Origin: Owenia fusiformis
Lineage: Eukaryota; Annelida; Polychaeta; Sabellida; Oweniidae
DNA: 64,000 bases
Direction of reading: 5' to 3'
Assembly: GCA_903813345.2 (NCBI GenBank)
Contig: CAIIXF020000008.1
Coordinates: 11,063,278 to 11,127,277, forward strand
Of the stretch, positions 24,309 through 36,102 are shown piece by piece. The notes under the pieces are model-generated. The model was not told where the DNA came from and made no database searches. It was given only the letters and a program-made list of their open reading frames with translations. Positions within the stretch are counted from its first letter, which is position 1, and each line of letters starts with the position of its first letter. Made by a program: the position numbers and the translations under genes.

Positions 24309-25138
24309 ACTTATTTAAGGAGGCATATAGGTAAAATGCACACTTGTCGACTTTAAAGAGGCATAAAGCTAAAATGTTCACTTATCTAATAAAGGGGAAT
24401 ATAGCTGAAATTGTCACTTGTTTTGTATTCACTAGTCTAGTTAAAGAGGCATATAGCTAATATATTCAATTGTCTAGTTAAGGAGGCATATAGCTAATAT
24501 ATTCATTTGTCTAGTTAAGGAGGCATATAGCTAATATATTCATTTGTCTAGTTAAGGAGGCATATAGCTAATATATTCAATTGTCTAGTTAAGGAGGCAT
24601 ATAGCTAATATATTCATTTGTCTAGTTAAGGAGGCATATAGCTAATATATTCAATTGTCTAGTTAAGGAGGCATATAGCTAATATATTCACTTGTCTAGT
24701 TAAAGAGGCATATAGCTAATATATTCAATTGTCTAGTTAAGGAGGCATATAGCTAATATATTCAATTGTCTAGTTAAGGAGGCATATAGCTAATATATTC
24801 ACTTGTCTAGTTAAGGAGGCATATAGTTAATATATTCAGTTGTCTAGTTAAGGAGGCATATAGCCAATATATTCAATTGTCTAGTTAAGGAGGCATATAG
24901 CTAATATATTCAGTTGTCTAGTTAAAGAGGCATATAGCCAATATATTCACTTGTCTAGTTATAGAGGCATATAGCCAATATATTAACTTGTCTAGTTAAG
25001 GAGGAATATAGCTAATATATTCACTTGTCTTAAGTTAAAGAGGCATATAGCTAATATATTCACTTGTCTAGTTAAGGAGGCATATAGCCAATATATTCAC
25101 TTGTCTAGTTAAGGAGGCATATAGCTTGTTCATTTGTC
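24309..25138 (+). repeat. 37-bp minisatellite
   Basis: About 20 head-to-tail units built on TCTAGTTAAGGAGGCATATA then GCTAATATATTCA and ATTG or CTTG. Left units (24309-24440) are strongly diverged and the centre is uniform. Alternation of CAATTG, CATTTG and CACTTG endings marks sub-types. No coding role. Confidence 0.95.
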
Positions 25139-25510
25139 CACCTTTTCATAGCAGATTTCTCAAACCAAGTGATGCCAATACACAACATACAATAATATAC
25201 AGTAATACCTTCAGTTGAAATAAACAGTAAAACAATGTGTATATTTGACAACCATTCGTCTTTAACTGTAAAGTCTTTTGATGAGCTTTATTAAGAGGAG
25301 GAAAATAACCCAGAATTCTAATTCCTCTTGAAGTTAATCTTTTTATGAATTTTGGGGTAATTCCCCTTCTTACATTATGATGGTGAATGATAAAATTGTG
25401 TCACTGTTCTATTTATTGTTGCTGAAACAAACACATTACCATGCCATCACAGATGATCAGGACACTGTGATACCTTGGAGAGAGTAAAGCAAATGAAAAG
25501 TATTTTCTCG
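25139..25510. other. Non-coding, no feature recognised
   Basis: Nothing recognisable between the minisatellite and the minus-strand reading frame. Confidence 0.5.
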
Positions 25511-26040
25511 TTAATCTGTATCAAATACTCTAGTTAATATAGATTTGTTTTTTAAAAGTTTGAACTTTCTAAAAGTTTTACTAACTTCAATACATACCCA
25601 GAGCTCCTCTCTTATTGAATAGGACATCGTGAAATTAAAATTTAATCCAGAGAAAAAATCTTCTTTTTCACCCTCCATGTTTTTTATCTTATTATCCGCT
25701 CCCTCCTTGGAACTTGTTGTTACTCCAATTGTTTTATATGTCATAGTAGAATCCTACACCTGTCTCCAACTTCATTGTTCAGCAGTTCGATACACTTACT
25801 AGCTAGATATTTATGTATGAACTGCAGGCATATTTTAGATACATTTATCCTTAGATTTATCCATAATTTAAAAAGACATGGAGATATTTCATTACTTTCA
25901 ATGAGATCTGGCAAATTCTCCGTGTTGATTGGTAATATATTAACACATGGCTTGTCCACTGGTCGTATCTCTAAGCGAATCTTTATGACATCATCAATTG
26001 ATGTAACGAGCTCATATTATCTGTTTTTAATGGCTCCCAA
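25511..26040 (-). pseudogene. Unrecognised minus-strand reading frame, probably decayed
   Basis: Read leftwards from 26040, the minus strand gives a protein-like stretch: one early TAA at about 26017, then 91 open codons to a TGA at 25741-25743. It contains YELVTSIDDVIKIRLEIRP, DLIESNEISPCLFKLWINLR and [21 protein letters not shown] second open frame (25744-25511) overlaps that stop by ATGA and carries SSKEGADNKIKNMEGEKEDF. Mixed charged and hydrophobic composition is less biased than typical chance frames here. I do not recognise the family. It may be a retrocopy or mobile-element relic, an exon of an unknown gene, or chance. The plus-strand open frame 25775-26131 is its mirror. Confidence 0.3.
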
Positions 26041-27765
26041 TCATCTGTGTTATGCTTCGGGACTGCAGCTTAGAATTATAGGATTTCCAATATTTTATTT
26101 ATATTATTTAGAAGATTATGACTGGTGTTGATTCTCGTTCTATTGCTTGTTAGTTGATTAATGCCAAAGCTGTTGATTCAATGAGCCTGATGCTTTTGCA
26201 GTTTGCTTAGTACTGACACACTAACAATTTGCAATTTCATTTTATCTCAAAATTAAATCTTGAATGCTTTTCAACTTTTCTGCTTTAACTTGTTTTTGAT
26301 TTAAGCTGACGTTAATTATATTGAATAGGTTTTTAGTCTTCCGTCAAATTTGACATTTTTCCTTTGACTTATTTTTTCCTTGACTAACACAAGGATTTGA
26401 TACAACAAGATTAACTGACCACATGTGTTATGCCTTTAAACAATTGGTTCCTAAGGCCAAGAATATTAAACGTTTTGTTTCAGTCACATCTCAGGCAGGA
26501 GGCAGATATTGTAAAGAATGATTTTTTTAATTTTTTTATTTTTATTTCAAATGATTATAAGAGAATGATTATTATTTGAGTTGGATAAGTCACTGGTAAA
26601 ATGTTTATCATTGAAGACTAAATATTATCATTGAAAAATGATATTTATCTAAACCTTTCATCTAAATGTAATATCAATGCATTATATCGAAGCAGATAAA
26701 AGACATCAAAAGCATTTTTCACAACTTGGAAAAAGTCTATACTAGTTTTTTAAAGAGTATTATTTCTAGATGTACCATAAAATACATATACATTGATAAA
26801 CTTGGTAAGAGGCCAGATAAAGAAGCAAAATGATTGTCTGTCAGTGGTATCTATAAATCTGGTGAAACACATAAACATTTTTTCCCCTGGCCTAATTTTT
26901 CCTTGGCCTTGTTCTATAACTGTGATTGATCTAGGCTATTGAAGTAAAACAGGGTTAGCATATAAGTCTGTGTTGGCAGTTTAACAGGGAATGAGCAATG
27001 TTTTAATTACCAGACTTGTTATTTAGGCTGGTTATTACATCTTAATTTCCCGCAAGTCTCTTTAAGATTGATATTAAGGCCAGTCTTGTAGAACAATTTT
27101 GAGTTCTTTGCATGATGTAAGTCTGCATTTAAAAGTTAAAAATTAATTACTCAGATATAACTCACGATTGCTTACCTTAAAACTGTTTCATTTACTCTAA
27201 TCTCCTGACCCCCCCCCCTATTTACTTTACCTCAGAGGTAAGGTGTGTAAGGGGTGGGTTCCAAGGGCATAAAGCAAGACTGTTTCATTAATTATCTCAC
27301 AAGGGCTATGAGTGATGATGTGTTCCTTCTCAATGTAGCAGATGGGGGGTGGGTGGACAGGTAGTGGGATCAACGATCATTAAGAGTAATTAGTTTTTTA
27401 TCCACTTTACATAGTCAAGTAGCAACTTAAGTACATAGATACCGATAGCAATTAATATAAAATATACATTGTGTAATATCTGGTACATTTTCATTAAGAA
27501 TTCTTGATCATGGTGTTCACCATCTTCCACTGGCGGATCTTGGATCGTCCTCTGTGTATCCAGTCCTTGGTTAAGTGTTGCTTACATGAATATAGAATAT
27601 ACATTAATGGAATATTATTGTAAAAAAGATGACCTTATCCTAGTGTGTTTGCAGGGTCATATAACATAGCACATGCTCAGGGGGATTTATTGCACTTTCT
27701 TAAGATAACAAATATTCATCTGTTAATATAGAAAGTAAAAATCCTTAATTGATTTCAAATATCAA
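26041..27765. other. Non-coding, no feature recognised
   Basis: AT-rich spacer with a poly-C run near 27210. No open frame or RNA gene recognised. Confidence 0.5.
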
Positions 27766-28997
27766 CGACAGGTTTTTAGTTATGCATGAATTGACAGGTA
27801 TTTTAGTTACCGTATTCTCTGTAATTACCACCCACTCTCTAATAAGCGCCCACCCCGCTTCACAAAGTTCAAGAAACATCGAGGAATCATAATAATCCAT
27901 AATGAATGAAGGAATTGTTCTTTATCGGCATTCAGAAATTTCAAAAGCTACTGCACAGATGTTCTGCGCATGTCAAGGTCGTGAACTTTCTGGTTTCTTT
28001 TTAATGTTTCTCGACTTTTACACGACTTTTGCACGAATAATGATGATCTCTCATCAAATTAGAAATAATGTATAACTTTAGATCGATATCCAGCAGTCTC
28101 TAGTAGAAATATTGAAGGTAATCGGCGATAATGACAAAGTGGGCGTGCCGGAAATAAATTAGACATAGACGGGTCTTCAACCACTGTCAATATTGTCTAA
28201 GCGATCTTTACCGTATTCTCTCCAATAACAGCACTTGTCATATTATTATAAAAATATGTTGAAGAAAATGCATTCTTGTCAAGAAAAATTGCCATACATG
28301 AAATTCCTCGGGATTTCTGATTTCTTTCATACATGGGCGCTTATTAGAATGGTCTAAATAATGTATTTTCAATTTTCTAAACGCCCTGGGCGCTAATTAC
28401 AGAGAATATGGTATATATGAATTGACAGGTATTTTAATTATACATGGATCATCAAGTATTCTAGTCATACATGTACCGATAGGTATTTGAGTCACATATG
28501 AATTGACAGGTATTATAGTCATACATGGATCAACAGGTATTCTAGTCATTCATCAATCAATAGGTATTTTTATCATATTTGAATTGACAGGTATTCTAGT
28601 CATACATGAATTGACAGGTATTCTAGTCATACATGAATCGATATATATTTTAGTCATATTTGAATTGACAGGTAATCTAGTCATCCATGAATCGATGGGT
28701 ATTTTAGTCATACATGAATTGAAAGGTATTTTAGTCATACCTGAATTGATAGGTATTCTAGTCATACATGAATTGTCAGCTATTTTAGTCATACATGAAT
28801 CAACAGGTATTCTAGTCATACATGAATTGACAGGTATTTTAGTCATATATGAATTGACGAGTAATTTAATCATACACGAATTGTTATTTTAGCCATACAT
28901 GAATTAACAGGTATTTTAGTCATCCATAAATTGACAGGTATTTTATACATGAATTGGTTATGTATGAATTGACAGGTAGTTTATACATATATGAATT
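27766..28997 (+). repeat. 27-bp minisatellite, split by an insertion
   Basis: Units are built on GAATTGACAGGTATTCTAGT then CATACAT (27 bp). About 1.5 units lie left of the insertion (27766-27809) and about 21 right of it (28414-28997). Because 27 is a multiple of three, both strands read through as artificial nine-residue repeats (ILVIHELTG on plus, MTRIPVNSC on minus), giving false open frames at 28503-28892 and 28553-28873. Confidence 0.95.
27810..28411. mobile_element. TA-flanked inverted-repeat element inside the minisatellite
   Basis: Left end CCGTATTCTCTGTAATTACC and right end TAATTACAGAGAATATGG are inverted copies. TA dinucleotides flank both sides (27808-27809, 28412-28413). Inside, TAAGCGCCCACC near 27843 is inverted as TGGGCGCTTATTA near 28336, and a third ACCGTATTCTCT lies at 28211. 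The interior has no transposase. TA targets indicate the Tc1/mariner-like mode of insertion. Confidence 0.85.
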
Positions 28998-30714
28998 GTG
29001 CAGGTCAATATCTGTAAAATCTCAAAACAAAGGATTTCACCTGATGAAGATGTTTGACCCAAATAAGGCATCCTAGGTTGGTACAAAGGTTCATCACCTT
29101 GGAAATCAAAGATGAAGACTGGGGCCCAATTGTTATAGATGTATTAATATCTGTTACATAGTGATCAGATTACCTGGTATTACTTAGTGACCCGACTGAG
29201 ATTCCCAAAGGTTACATTCAAGACTGTAACGTATAGTTACCCCAGAGATATTTTGACACTATGGCAGCTTGGAATCGCCAATTACCTCTAATCAGATTTA
29301 TTGTAATCTAATATGCAGAAGAGGCATAGCAATTGTTGTAAAATGTGATTATATCTGTTTATTATGTAAGTTATCCGTCAGTGTTGATGATGAGGATAAC
29401 ATGGAATATCCTGTTTTGCTTGATTGATCATCTTGTTAGGGCTATTTGTACCAGAGGTGCTAAATATTAACATATACCCACAGCCTAGAGTTTAGTTCTA
29501 AACTAACCCCATAATAGGTTAGACAATTTTGCAGTTTAGCAGCCCCGCCCCGCCCTATTGAGTCAATCAATTGAAGTCAATCACGCTGACATTTTCTCAA
29601 CCAATCAGCGAGCAGAAACAAACATATCAATGATGTTTCAATATCGGTGAATTCTGCTTTTTTTAAGAAGCGAAATTAAACAAATGCAAAGGGTAATCCA
29701 TATACTATATGAGGCTCACAGAGAAATATTTACATATGATTTGTATCATTTTAATGTTTATAATCTTAATTATCTTAAAAATGCTTAAAGACACTTAAAT
29801 GGATGGAAATGGTTCTCTGTAGGGAGGTTAATACATTCTGTTTTTCTCTTTTTATGCTCTTCTCTGACTCATCTTTCAGTTTCATGAGTAACATGCATTC
29901 TGATACTCAAACAATCTTCATCAGAAAGAAATGACAGCCAAACTATCAGCTTTCTAAAGCTTACTTGAAAGAAACAGATACAATGCTCTACCCTGCAAGC
30001 AGAGTCTAGTTAACTACCCTCTGTCTAGTATAGACTATATTATAGTTAAGTTGCATATGTATATTGTGTGTGTTTTGTGAAATAAACAAATTGAATTGAA
30101 TTGAAAGTAGCACCGCCCCACAGCCTATGCCCGTGACAGCCCGTGTCATAAATCACTTCAAATCTACCGTGCTGACTTTTTCTCAACCAGACAGGAACCT
30201 GTTAAATGCGTGCTCCTTAACTATGCAATGATGTCAGAGAAAGTGACCATATATAGAAAGTCCTTCGTATTTCGACAACGAATTCTGATTAGCTCGGTGA
30301 ATTCAGAGATTCATTGTAAACTGAAAGAGTGAAGACGAAGCTCTCTTTTATGACGCATAGTCAACCAAATGAAAGGGTAAAAAGACTGTGTTCTCTCATG
30401 AGGAACAACTTCCAAATGGCTGAGAAGAAATTGGATGATATGGTAGATCACAATGACATGTAATTCCCTGATGTGACTTCCTTCTTACTGCATCTTGTCT
30501 TATTTGTAGGGTACTCTATCCATCTCAATTATACAATAAAGGACTTAAGTTGTCATTCTCGCTAGGTCAGTTTAACTTCATAAAATGTTAAAAGTTCCTA
30601 AATGCATAACTAGTGGTGCTAAAGAGTCTTGACTATGTTACTCATGGCCCATTCCGATTAAGAGTTTTTTATATGAATATGGTACTATGAATATGGTATA
30701 TGGTTGGGTATTTT
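28998..30714. other. Non-coding; fragments of the 112-bp family
   Basis: Single diverged pieces of the 22430 repeat lie at about 29655-29695 (AAGAAGCGAAATTAAAC), 29990-30015 (CCCTGCAAGCAGAGTCTAG) and 30335-30380 (GACGAAGCTCTCTTTTATGA). G/C-rich AGCCCCGCCCCGCCC is at 29540. No gene recognised. Confidence 0.5.
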
Positions 30715-31245
30715 TATCGTACCTAATAACTTTTCAGCTTGTCTACAGGTTTCCAGCCAAACCATTCGACAGATTCATCTGAAATTTTCAGGAATGTTTT
30801 TACGTATCAAAGTTAAGAACTGATTAGTTTTTGGGCATTCTGGGTAAATTTTAAGGTGGCCATTTTGGATTTTCCGTCCTAAAATCGTCACTTTCAAGAC
30901 TTGTCTACAGGTTTCCAGCCAAACCATTAGACGGATTCATCTGAAATTTTCAGGAATGTTTCTACGTATCAGAGTTAAGAACTGATTAGTTTTTGGGCAT
31001 TCTGGGTAAATTTTAAGGTGGCCATTTTGGATTTTCCGTCCTAATATCTTCACTTTCAAGACTTATCTACAGGTTTCCAGCCAAACCATTTGACGGATTC
31101 ATCTGAAATTTACAGGGATGTTTCTACATTATCAAAGTTAAGAACTGATTAGTTTTTGGGCATTCTGGGTAAATTTTAAGGTGGCCATTTTGAATTTTCC
31201 GTCCCAAATTCTTCACTGTCACACTGCTGTGTTTTAGGTACGATA
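30715..31245. mobile_element. Triplicated 162-bp unit bounded by 12-bp inverted repeats
   Basis: Three units of 162 bp start at 30741, 30903 and 31065 (CTACAGGTTTCCAGCC ... GGGCATTCTGGGTAAATTTT ... AAGGTGGCCATTTTG). The set is enclosed by TATCGTACCTAA at 30715-30726 and its exact inverse TTAGGTACGATA at 31234-31245. Together this looks like a small element whose core was tandemly amplified. No coding capacity. Confidence 0.85.
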
Positions 31246-31390
31246 TTGTTCATGTCTGTGCCTTGTTTATTTTTTTACACAGAGGCATTTCACAATCTAA
31301 CCACAATCTAGCTACAGTAATGTATGCTGAGTATAGATAATATGATGAAAATGAGTGCCTTTCTTACTTAATAATAATGAAACATAGTTG

Positions 31391-31585
31391 TCTCCCCAGC
31401 ATTATAGCAAGTGGGTGCAGCACCCACCTGAGATTTTGAAAACAGCCTTGCACCCACCTGAAGACCCATTTGCACCCACTTGAAAATGAGAAAAAACATG
31501 AAAAATTGGCATATTTTGACCTATTTTGGTCTGAATTGTGAAAATGAGAATTTTGCACCCACTTTAGACAAAAATCCTGGGGAGA
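31391..31585. mobile_element. Small inverted-repeat element (TCTCCCCAG ends)
   Basis: Left end TCTCCCCAGCATTATAGCAA then GTGGGTGC is inverted at the right (GCACCCACTTTAGAC ... CCTGGGGAGA). GCACCCACCTGA repeats inside. No clear target duplication. It accounts for the minus-strand open frame 31364-31558. Confidence 0.7.
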
Positions 31586-32907
31586 TCACTGATAGTACTA
31601 ATTATCTATGAACATTCTAAGTGTCTACTATAAACTACCTTAATGCCAACTAATAACATAACAATAATACAACTTTTTTCTTCTGAATTCAACACAAATT
31701 CCTAGGCTTTGAAAAGAATTGCTGCATGCATTTTTGCGTAATTAGTTTACATTCCGTTTTATATATAGCATGTAACATTTGCCATAATTGATTGAGTTAG
31801 CTACAGGAATCTCAATCTTCACTGATGATTATCTAATCACCAGAATACAAACTTGACACATCAGAATAAAATTGACAAAAGAGAGCTTCGTCTTCATAGC
31901 TTTATCACTAGACTCTGCTCACAGTGTATCATAATCGAGAAAACTTCAAAAATTAGAGGTTTGCTCTGACTTCCTCAGCAACCTGAGATCCCTGAAGTTT
32001 GACTGCCTCTTAAGGTAGGCAAAGTGGATAGACTAGTTAGTTAGCAAAGCTGTTCGTGCCTTAACCTTGCCTTACCTAAACAGGCAGGCCTGATTGATAG
32101 ATGGGAAAATGATCAAATTTGGCGCGAGAAAGTTCAGCCCTAGAAATGAATTTACCATTCATACTCAGATGACTGAGCTGTCCTACAATAGCCGATGCCC
32201 TGCTGGGTAGATTCCAATGAGTTGGCCAAAAAACTCATTAGGCGGGCACTAGATCAGAAATCAGAGCAAAGGTACTTTAAGGATTTCAGTATGAGCTGGT
32301 TTTGGTTAACTTGAGGCTGACGCTTATGATATTATCCATTCATTAAATTTTAAGAAAATTTTTGAGTCGAAGCAAAAAGGGGACAAGGGCGTTTGGTTGT
32401 CAATTATGTACTGAAATAGCTAATTAAACAGCCATTTATAGTTATTGGAAAGAAGAATGGTCTTCTTGAGGCACATATACTTACCAGAACTTAATTATAC
32501 CATCCCGTTTACTTGGAGGTACCAAAGCTAAGGAGATATGTGTATTTGTGAACTGGGGGTATAATCAGATCAATGTGGTGCCTAAAATGCTTATGTTATT
32601 GATGAGTTCTTGTAATTACCCAATGATAAGGGGATGGTTGAAGCATATTTCATCTATTGTAAAGTTGTCTATTTTAATTACTTTTTCCCTGATAATCACC
32701 CTTAAATGATTACAACATATTGCTTTTGTTAAACTGGATTTACATTATAACATGGAACATAATAACATTATAACAATTCTAATATGATATGTGATGTCAT
32801 AATAGCTACAACAATTGATTTACTGGTCTATATTTGAGTATGTATGACTGCTAAAATTCATAAATGCAAAAAGTTGTTTTTCTTGTCTGTTTATCATATC
32901 AGAATCA
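31586..32907. other. Non-coding; one repeat fragment
   Basis: A diverged piece of the 112-bp family (AAAAGAGAGCTTCGTCTTCA) lies at about 31876-31925. No gene or RNA recognised. Confidence 0.5.
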
Positions 32908-33043
32908 TAACAAAGACCTCGATTTTATGATTTATGTCAAATATATGACCTCAAATTTTATTCTGGCCATTTCCTTTTAACAATGAACAGAATAATATTT
33001 TCGGTCATATATCGCGCCATAAATCATGAAACCTCGGTCTTAA
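32908..33043. repeat. Palindromic element, about 136 bp
   Basis: AAAGACCTCGATTTTATGAT on the left is matched by the inverse of ATCATGAAACCTCGGTCTT on the right. Arms of about 60 bp continue inward (ATATGACC / GGTCATAT; TTATTCTG / CAGAATAA) with several mismatches. Confidence 0.75.
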
Positions 33044-34146
33044 AATTCATAATTAAAGCTTATGAAATGGCCCCCAAAAATGGCTACTTAGGTATGTAGC
33101 ATGTATTGATGAATGGCATTTTTGGGGAAGTTATTGAATCTGTGCATAAGACTGAATATAATTGACCTTCAAAAATGTCATGTTTCAGGGAAATTAATAG
33201 GCTTGTTCATGACAGCATATTGCAATATATTATCTTCAGTAATATTTGTTTACATCCCTGCACTAGCTAGCTGCCTATTTTTTAATCCTCATGTCTTTTT
33301 TCTATGATTTACATTGTATACTTAGTACTATGTGTATCATATCTATAAATGCACCAGTGAAAAAATGATTTGCAAAGGTATTCCAGGTATGCAGATGTGA
33401 GTACTATGTATCAGTTGACATTGGTCCTTAATCCAAACCCTCTGTAAAATTTATTTGATTCAGGCAAAGTTTGAGAATTAACTTGAAATTTTTTCAATTA
33501 TATGCAATTGCGCAGCAGTAATAGTTTATATGTCTGTTGTATACATGATAGGGGACTGTGACCTAAAATGATGTCATCTTTCATTTTATGAAATCATAAA
33601 TAACAAATAAAATTTCTATGCAACTACCTGCTGAATAAATATAAATATAACATATCAATAAAATGCATCAGTACTTATTTCATTTAGCATTTTATTTCTT
33701 TTTTTATCACATTTGAAAGCGCCATATAGTTTAATTGTTTTGTGCTGCAATACCTCGTCGGGCAAGTGTCATCATTTTCCCAACTAGATAATTCAAGATA
33801 TGGATTTCAAATTCCTTGGTAAATTATAATGCACATTTTTGGAATTTTCCCGCAAACATGATTTACATCTTCAAGCAAAAAGCTCTCCATTCTCCTGTAA
33901 ACATTTGTAATTTACCCCATCTCCTCTCATACATATCCTTTTTACCAAAAATATGAACCTTTTTATCCCATAACACGCGATCATATTTTCCAGAAAAAAA
34001 CATACTAGGGATCAATTACAAATTTCTATGCAAAGAAGATGTGAATCCCCTTTTATTTTGGGCACACAGGGTTAATTTCCATATGCTCGCTTAGAATAAT
34101 GTAACGAATGAAAATTTGTCATTTGAGCAATTTTCAGTAGTTATTA
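33044..34146. other. Non-coding, no feature recognised
   Basis: AT-rich spacer. The 33113-33307 open frame shows no domain. Confidence 0.5.
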
Positions 34147-34286
34147 TATCATCACCACAAGTGGTGACATATTGTTATATTCATCAACTTTTTCTGTGTT
34201 TGGCATTTGGGGTTTGGCATTTTGCGGACAGTGTTTGTTGTCTGTAACAAATGGCAGGTTGTGACATTTTGCATGTTAATGCCTTG
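34147..34286 (+). repeat. Interspersed 130-bp family, copy 7
   Basis: Full-length copy with the clearest opening palindrome, TCACCACAAGTGGTGA. It continues through GTAACAAATGGCAGGTTGTG and ends ATGTTAATGCCTTG. Confidence 0.85.
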
Positions 34287-35919
34287 ATACGCCTTGGCGT
34301 GATAGGCAAATATGTCCTTGTGTTTTAATAACTTGATAAGATCAGTCACTTAACATGATACAGGTAAATGTTAATTAACAGGTGGGTAGGTGAACATATG
34401 TGGTATGTTTATCATCAACACATCAGAATTAAGAATCAGGATGGTATTAATGGTAAATCTTTAACCTTTAAAGAGCATTTCCGCCTTCATGTGTCATTGG
34501 ACAAACCACACCCAACAAAGTGCTTAATCTTGTATATGTCTGTATGTAAAATACCACTGAGAATTTATATTCAGATTGTGGTATATCATACATGTCATAT
34601 TAGAATAATCGGCACATTTCTTTTATGAAAATACATTAAGTATGAATATAAATGGTGGTGTTAGCATTAAGTTTATTTCAACAGAAATGTGGTATCAACC
34701 ATGAATGTACAGGTGGGATGTTATCAACCTTAAATCAAGTGGGGCCAGCCATGAATTAGTTTAAGTCTTGGTTCAAGGGAATGTGGTCCCTAACGCCTCG
34801 GGAAAGTGGGGTAGAGGAGGGGGGTTGGTGTGTCCAGAAACTTGATGTAAAACATAATCGGGTCATGTTTATACTAGCTTAACAGAATGACTTATCAAAG
34901 ATTAAATCTAGAATCTAACCAGGCTTAAGGGTTCAGAAGATCTGGATAGATAATATAAGATGTAATTTTAGGAAAACCGTGTCTGGTCTAGCATGTATCC
35001 TGGTGCATATCCTCGATCTTGTGCCAGCCAGACATTTTTTACATACACTGGAGAAATAGATAAAATCTACCTTGATTAGAATTAAGTGGATTACCTGCAT
35101 TTTTATACCTGGAATTGTAATCTAATTTGCCAAGGATAATTCTTCAAATTGTTCACTTAAATTGAGATGAGGCTGATGTTAAAGAAGGTCAAAATGCCTG
35201 GTTCCATGACCTATATGAAAATTAGGTCATAATTGGATATTATTTACATTTTTTGGTTTCCATTCTTGAGTGTACATATTTTAGTAAAACCACATCCAAA
35301 CTTATCTATAATCCAAACACCGTTCAATGTGAACCCATTTTTAGATATCCCATTAGCTTTCATGTTAAAAAATTTTATTATGTGTGCCACCTGTTTTTCC
35401 CAACATGTTTGCCTGGTTCCAGTGTTCGAATAAGGCAGGTTCGTTTTCTTATTCTTAGTTATCATTGGTTCATTATCATCGAAGTGAAGAATGTCCCTGA
35501 ATGAACATCACAATTAAGTTAGCGTGATTTGTCGATTGGAGCAATCTAATTAGTGCAATTTGTCCAATTAGTCAAGGTCTCTTTTTATAACGAGATTGTT
35601 TACACATACTCTAAAGATATTCATCAACAACAGAATGTCCCTCTTCCCACTTGACTGCCTTTTTCAGCTGTTCACTTTCCCGGCCTGAGAACATTATTGA
35701 TGAAAATAGATCATACACTTCAGGCTTTATTGAGCTGATAATTAGATCTATTATATCATGGGTAGTAAATAGATATTTACATCCTCTGAACACAGGTCTC
35801 CAGAACGAAGAAGATGGAAAAAATGTAGTGGATGATGTCTAGAGCCCAGCGTTTAAATATTAATGATTAAATATTAAAATATATTATGGGCACATGGTAT
35901 GATTGCCACAGCAAGGGAC
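34287..35919. other. Non-coding, no feature recognised
   Basis: Several short open frames on both strands (34368-34628, 35233-35504, 35611-35842) overlap as mirror images and show no domain. A G-rich patch lies near 34800. Nothing else is supported. Confidence 0.5.
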
Positions 35920-36102
35920 TACAGTAAAACATGTCTTAGTAAACACCTCTCTCTAGTGAACATTTATGTTTAGCGAACACCACTTCAAGACACATTTTAC
36001 ATTGACTCCTGCATAAAATCCCCTCTCTATAGTAAACACCTTCCTCTAATGAACATTTTTTGTGTGGCTCCATAGGTGTTCACTAAGAGAGGTTTTACTG
36101 TT
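35920..36102. mobile_element. pogo-like MITE, CAGT ends
   Basis: Begins TACAGTAAAACATGTCTTAG and ends CTAAGAGAGGTTTTACTGT, a good inverted pair. TAGTAAACACCT and TAGTGAACA repeat inside. Same family as 12329, 13947, 49755 and 59567. Confidence 0.8.

Noticed and set aside
28503-28892. Open frames on both strands encoding nine-residue repeats (ILVIHELTG / MTRIPVNSC)
   Set aside because: They are read-through of the 27-bp minisatellite, a multiple of three; both strands are open for the same trivial reason.
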